A stretch of DNA of 7,014 nt from Thermococcus sp. (GTDB lineage: Archaea > Methanobacteriota_B > Thermococci > Thermococcales > Thermococcaceae). The notes beneath the pieces are model-generated. The model saw nothing but the letters and a program-made list of their open reading frames with translations. It was not told the DNA's origin and did no database searches. The stretch lies in assembly GCA_027023165.1 (NCBI GenBank), contig JALVWX010000220.1, forward strand, positions 1-7,014, in the 5' to 3' direction. Positions 4,609 through 7,014 of the stretch are shown one piece after another (positions within the stretch are counted from its first letter, which is position 1; each line of letters starts with the position of its first letter). The position numbers were made by a program, and so were the translations under genes.

Positions 4609-6234
4609 ATGAGGGTACGGGCCACCCAGCTTATACTCCTCGTCCCGCTCGCGTTCCTGATCCTGTTCTTCTACGTCCCCCTAGTCAGCATAATCAAGAC
4701 TGGACTGTGGGATAACGGCTTCACGCTGAAGTACATCTCCTCGGTTCTGCAGAACGACTATCACCGCCATGTAATCCTCTTCACAATCACCCAGGCCCTT
4801 GCATCGACGCTCCTGACGCTGGCCTTCGGCCTCCCAGGGGCGTACATCTTCGCGAAGTACGACTTCCCCGGGAAGAGGACCATAAAGGCCGTTCTGACGG
4901 TCCCCTTCGTTATGCCCAGCGTCATGGTGGCCCTCGGCTACATCCTCCTCTTCGGGAGGGAGGGATTGATAACTGGGTTAATAGGACATGACCTGGGAAT
5001 CCTCTACTCCTGGAAGGGCATCCTCCTTGCCCACGCGTTCTACAACTTCCCTATCGTCATCAGGATGGTCTCGTCCCTCTGGCAGCGCATAAATCCACAC
5101 TACGAGGAGGCCGCGATGGCCCTCGGCGCGAGAGGCTGGAGGCTCTTCTGGCGGGTAACGCTCCCGATGATCTCGCCGGCGATATTCGCCTCGGCGATGC
5201 TGACCTTCGTCTTCTGCTTCCTGAGCTTCTCCATCCCGCTCATAATCGGTGGTTATCAATACGCCACCATCGAAGTTGACATCTTCACCTCGATAATGAC
5301 GCTCCTCGACTTCCAGACCGGCTCCGCCCTGGCGATAATCCAGACAGCGCTCAGCATGGCCTTCATGTACGTCTACCTCCGCTCCCTCGACGCCTATGCC
5401 AGACGGGAAGAGCAGAGGGTCTTCAGAAGGCCGGTCCCCTTCACGAGGAGGGACTGGTTGAGCCTCAAGGGGCTCGCAATAGCGCTCTACTCGCTGGTCG
5501 TTTTCGTCTTCATCGTCTCCCCCCTCCTCGCGGTTCTCTACGACTCCCTCCGCTTCAACGGCCAGTGGAGCCTCGAGTGGTACAGGAGGATATTCTCGAC
5601 CGAGTACAACCCGATGTTCGGAACAACCACCCTGGGGGCGATAAGGAACTCCCTGACCTTCGGCCTCGCCACCATCTTTTTCTCCATACTCGTAGCGTTG
5701 CCGATAGCCTACGCCCTCCACCGCTGGAGCTTCAGGGGTAAGAGGCTCTTCGACGTCTTAGCAATGCTCCCGCTCGCGAGTTCGGCGATAACGCTGGGAC
5801 TGGGCTACATAAGGGTCTTCCACAGCACGCCACTCTACTACACCATGTGGATAATCATAGCGGCGCACACGGTCATAGCCTATCCCTTCGTGCTCCGCGC
5901 TGTCTCGACGAGCCTCAAAAAGATAAGGCCGAACCTCTTCGAGGCGGCTCTAAGCCTCGGAGCGAGAGAATGGAAGGCCTTCCTCAAGGTGGAGCTTCCG
6001 CTGGCTTTGGGAGGGGTGATAGTCGGCGCGATATTCGCCTTCGCCATGAGCATAGCCGAGCTCGGAGCGACCTACATGCTGGCGAAGCCGGAGTACACGA
6101 CGATGACGGTGGCGATATACAAGTTCCTGGGGGCGAGGCAGTTCGGGAGTGCTTCAGCCCTCTCGGTTCTCCTGATGGCGATTTCAACGCTGAGCTTCCT
6201 GATGATAGAGAGGATAGGTGAGGAAGTATGGTGA
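4609..6234 (+). CDS. Fused two-domain ABC transporter permease (ThiP/FbpB type)
   Basis: The 541-residue inner-membrane protein carries two binding-protein-dependent permease domains in one chain, about 12 helices in all (six near residues 7-258 and six near 287-534). Each half has an EAA loop that docks on the ATPase: EEAAMALGARGWRLFWRVTL (166-185) and FEAALSLGAREWKAFLKVEL (444-463). The length is typical of ThiP (thiamine) and FbpB (iron) permeases. The segment after helix 5 (CFLSFSIPLIIGG, then ATIEVDIF) resembles ThiP more than FbpB as I recall them, but substrate cannot be settled from sequence alone. I chose ATG 4609 over in-frame GTG 4603 because the TATA box at 4579 predicts a transcript starting near 4608. 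The gene overlaps the ATPase gene by seven bases. No substrate-binding protein gene lies upstream; it may be downstream of the window or elsewhere. Confidence 0.9.
   Translation: MRVRATQLILLVPLAFLILFFYVPLVSIIKTGLWDNGFTLKYISSVLQNDYHRHVILFTITQALASTLLTLAFGLPGAYIFAKYDFPGKRTIKAVLTVPFVMPSVMVALGYILLFGREGLITGLIGHDLGILYSWKGILLAHAFYNFPIVIRMVSSLWQRINPHYEEAAMALGARGWRLFWRVTLPMISPAIFASAMLTFVFCFLSFSIPLIIGGYQYATIEVDIFTSIMTLLDFQTGSALAIIQTALSMAFMYVYLRSLDAYARREEQRVFRRPVPFTRRDWLSLKGLAIALYSLVVFVFIVSPLLAVLYDSLRFNGQWSLEWYRRIFSTEYNPMFGTTTLGAIRNSLTFGLATIFFSILVALPIAYALHRWSFRGKRLFDVLAMLPLASSAITLGLGYIRVFHSTPLYYTMWIIIAAHTVIAYPFVLRAVSTSLKKIRPNLFEAALSLGAREWKAFLKVELPLALGGVIVGAIFAFAMSIAELGATYMLAKPEYTTMTVAIYKFLGARQFGSASALSVLLMAISTLSFLMIERIGEEVW
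6217..6223 (+). promoter_or_regulatory. Ribosome binding site for the ABC ATPase gene
   Basis: GGTGAGG lies four bases before ATG 6228, inside the end of the permease gene. It fixes the ATPase start and supports coupled translation of the two genes. Confidence 0.65.
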
Positions 6235-7014
6235 GGGTCGAGCTGAGGAACGTCCTGAAGGAGTGGGAGGACTTCAGGCTGGAGATAGGCGAGTTGACCG
6301 TTGAAGACGGCGAGTTCCTCACTCTCCTCGGTCCGAGCGGCTGCGGGAAGACCACGACACTGAGGATGATAGCCGGCTTTGAAAGGCCCGACAGAGGAGA
6401 GATACTCTTCGACGGGAGGCCGGTGAACGATCTGCCGCCCTACGAGCGCGGAATCGGGATAGTCTTCCAGGACTACGCGCTCTTTCCCCACATGACGGTC
6501 TTCAAGAACGTCGCCTTCGGGCTGGAGATGAAGAGGCTTTCAAAGCCGGAGATAGAGAGGAAAGTGCGTTGGGCGCTCGAAATAGTCGGGTTGATAGGCC
6601 TTGAGAACCGCTACCCGGAACAGCTCAGCGGCGGCCAGCAGCAGAGGGTCGCGCTGGCGAGGGCTTTGGTGGTTGAACCCGAGGTTCTCCTCCTCGACGA
6701 GCCGCTCAGCAACCTCGACGCCAAGATAAGGGAAAGGTTGCGGGGCGAGATAAGGAGGATCCAGCGCGAGCTGGGGATAACGACCCTCTACGTCACCCAC
6801 GACCAGGAGGAGGCAATGGCGATAAGCGACAGGATAGCGGTCATGAACTTTGGGAAGGTGGAGCAGGTTGGAAAACCGCTGGAGCTTTACTACCGGCCAA
6901 AGACGGAGTTCGTGGCGCGATTCTTAGGCCTGAGCAACATACTAACGCTCCAAGCGGAGAACGGGAAGGCCTGCCTAGGAGAGCTGTGCTTCGACGTCGG
7001 GCGGGAGGGGAGGG
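6228..7014 (+). CDS. ABC transporter ATP-binding protein (PotA/FbpC/CysA-like), 3' end missing
   Basis: The frame stays open to the window edge and gives 262 residues. All nucleotide-binding motifs are intact: Walker A GPSGCGKT (35-42), Q-loop Gln81 in VFQDYALFPH, signature LSGGQQQR (133-140), Walker B VLLLDEP (153-159), D-loop SNLDA (161-165) and H-loop His191 in YVTHDQEEA. After about residue 235 the sequence continues (LSNILTLQAENGK) into what looks like the start of a C-terminal TOBE-type regulatory domain. This makes it longer than ThiQ (about 232 residues) and more like FbpC, PotA or CysA ATPases. It energises the permease encoded just upstream, with which it overlaps by seven bases (ATGGTGA). 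The C-terminus and any downstream operon genes lie outside the window. Confidence 0.93.
   Translation, partial: MVRVELRNVLKEWEDFRLEIGELTVEDGEFLTLLGPSGCGKTTTLRMIAGFERPDRGEILFDGRPVNDLPPYERGIGIVFQDYALFPHMTVFKNVAFGLEMKRLSKPEIERKVRWALEIVGLIGLENRYPEQLSGGQQQRVALARALVVEPEVLLLDEPLSNLDAKIRERLRGEIRRIQRELGITTLYVTHDQEEAMAISDRIAVMNFGKVEQVGKPLELYYRPKTEFVARFLGLSNILTLQAENGKACLGELCFDVGREGR
6999..7014 (+). other. Potential G-quadruplex motif inside the ATPase gene
   Basis: GGGCGGGAGGGGAGGG has four runs of three or more G separated by single bases, the pattern of a very stable parallel quadruplex. It encodes the residues GREGR, so it may be only a product of GGG/AGG codon use. It lies at the window edge, so its extent is unknown. 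Confidence 0.4.

Noticed and set aside
4978..5721. Long leftward open frame (247 codons) opposite the permease gene
   Set aside because: Its product is a low-complexity mix of Glu, Gly, Arg and Asp with no fold or motif, as expected from the complement of GC-rich membrane-protein codons. The plus-strand permease is unambiguous.
5847..6221. Rightward open frame in another frame of the permease gene
   Set aside because: The product is His/Gly/Arg-rich without motifs, while the permease frame contains the second EAA loop here.
1..7014. Defence system, mobile element, CRISPR array or tRNA gene
   Set aside because: Both strands show no regularly spaced repeats, transposase or integrase frames, terminal repeats or cloverleaf-like sequence. 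The genes look like ordinary chromosomal ones.

Overview
The window looks like a piece of a Thermococcales (Thermococcus-like) euryarchaeal chromosome. The evidence is the protein families present, the heavy use of AGG/AGA, ATA and GAG codons, GTG and TTG starts, TATA boxes about 25 bases before the start codons, and GGTGA/GGTGG-type ribosome binding sites. I see no RNA gene, CRISPR array, insertion sequence or integrase, and no stretch over 300 bases lacks a gene. Base and codon use looks even throughout, with no sign of recent transfer.

Layout. Bases 1-33 hold the first 11 codons of a leftward gene, possibly AMMECR1. A short divergent promoter region (34-126) follows. A rightward run of three overlapping genes comes next: a small MTH1187/thiamine-binding-family protein (127-429), a DUF373 membrane protein with an acidic N-terminal cytosolic domain (422-1555), and a long coiled-coil protein of unknown function (1533-2594). 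A new promoter at about 2600 starts an endonuclease IV-like TIM-barrel protein (2636-3481). It converges, with no base between the stop codons, on a leftward self-processing P1-family (DmpA/PH0078-like) aminopeptidase (3482-4525). The two stop codons lie inside a perfect 14-bp palindrome. An 83-bp divergent region with one TATA box readable in both directions separates the peptidase from a rightward ABC transporter. That transporter is a fused 12-helix permease (4609-6234) followed by its ATPase (6228-7014, cut by the window edge).

How the genes fit together. The first three genes are probably co-transcribed and translationally coupled, so the DUF373 membrane protein and the coiled-coil protein may act together at the membrane. 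This is the least understood part and the best candidate for an undescribed system. The transporter genes form an ordinary operon of the iron/thiamine/polyamine class. The permease resembles ThiP, but no substrate-binding protein is visible beside it. The nuclease-like protein and the peptidase look like independent single genes.
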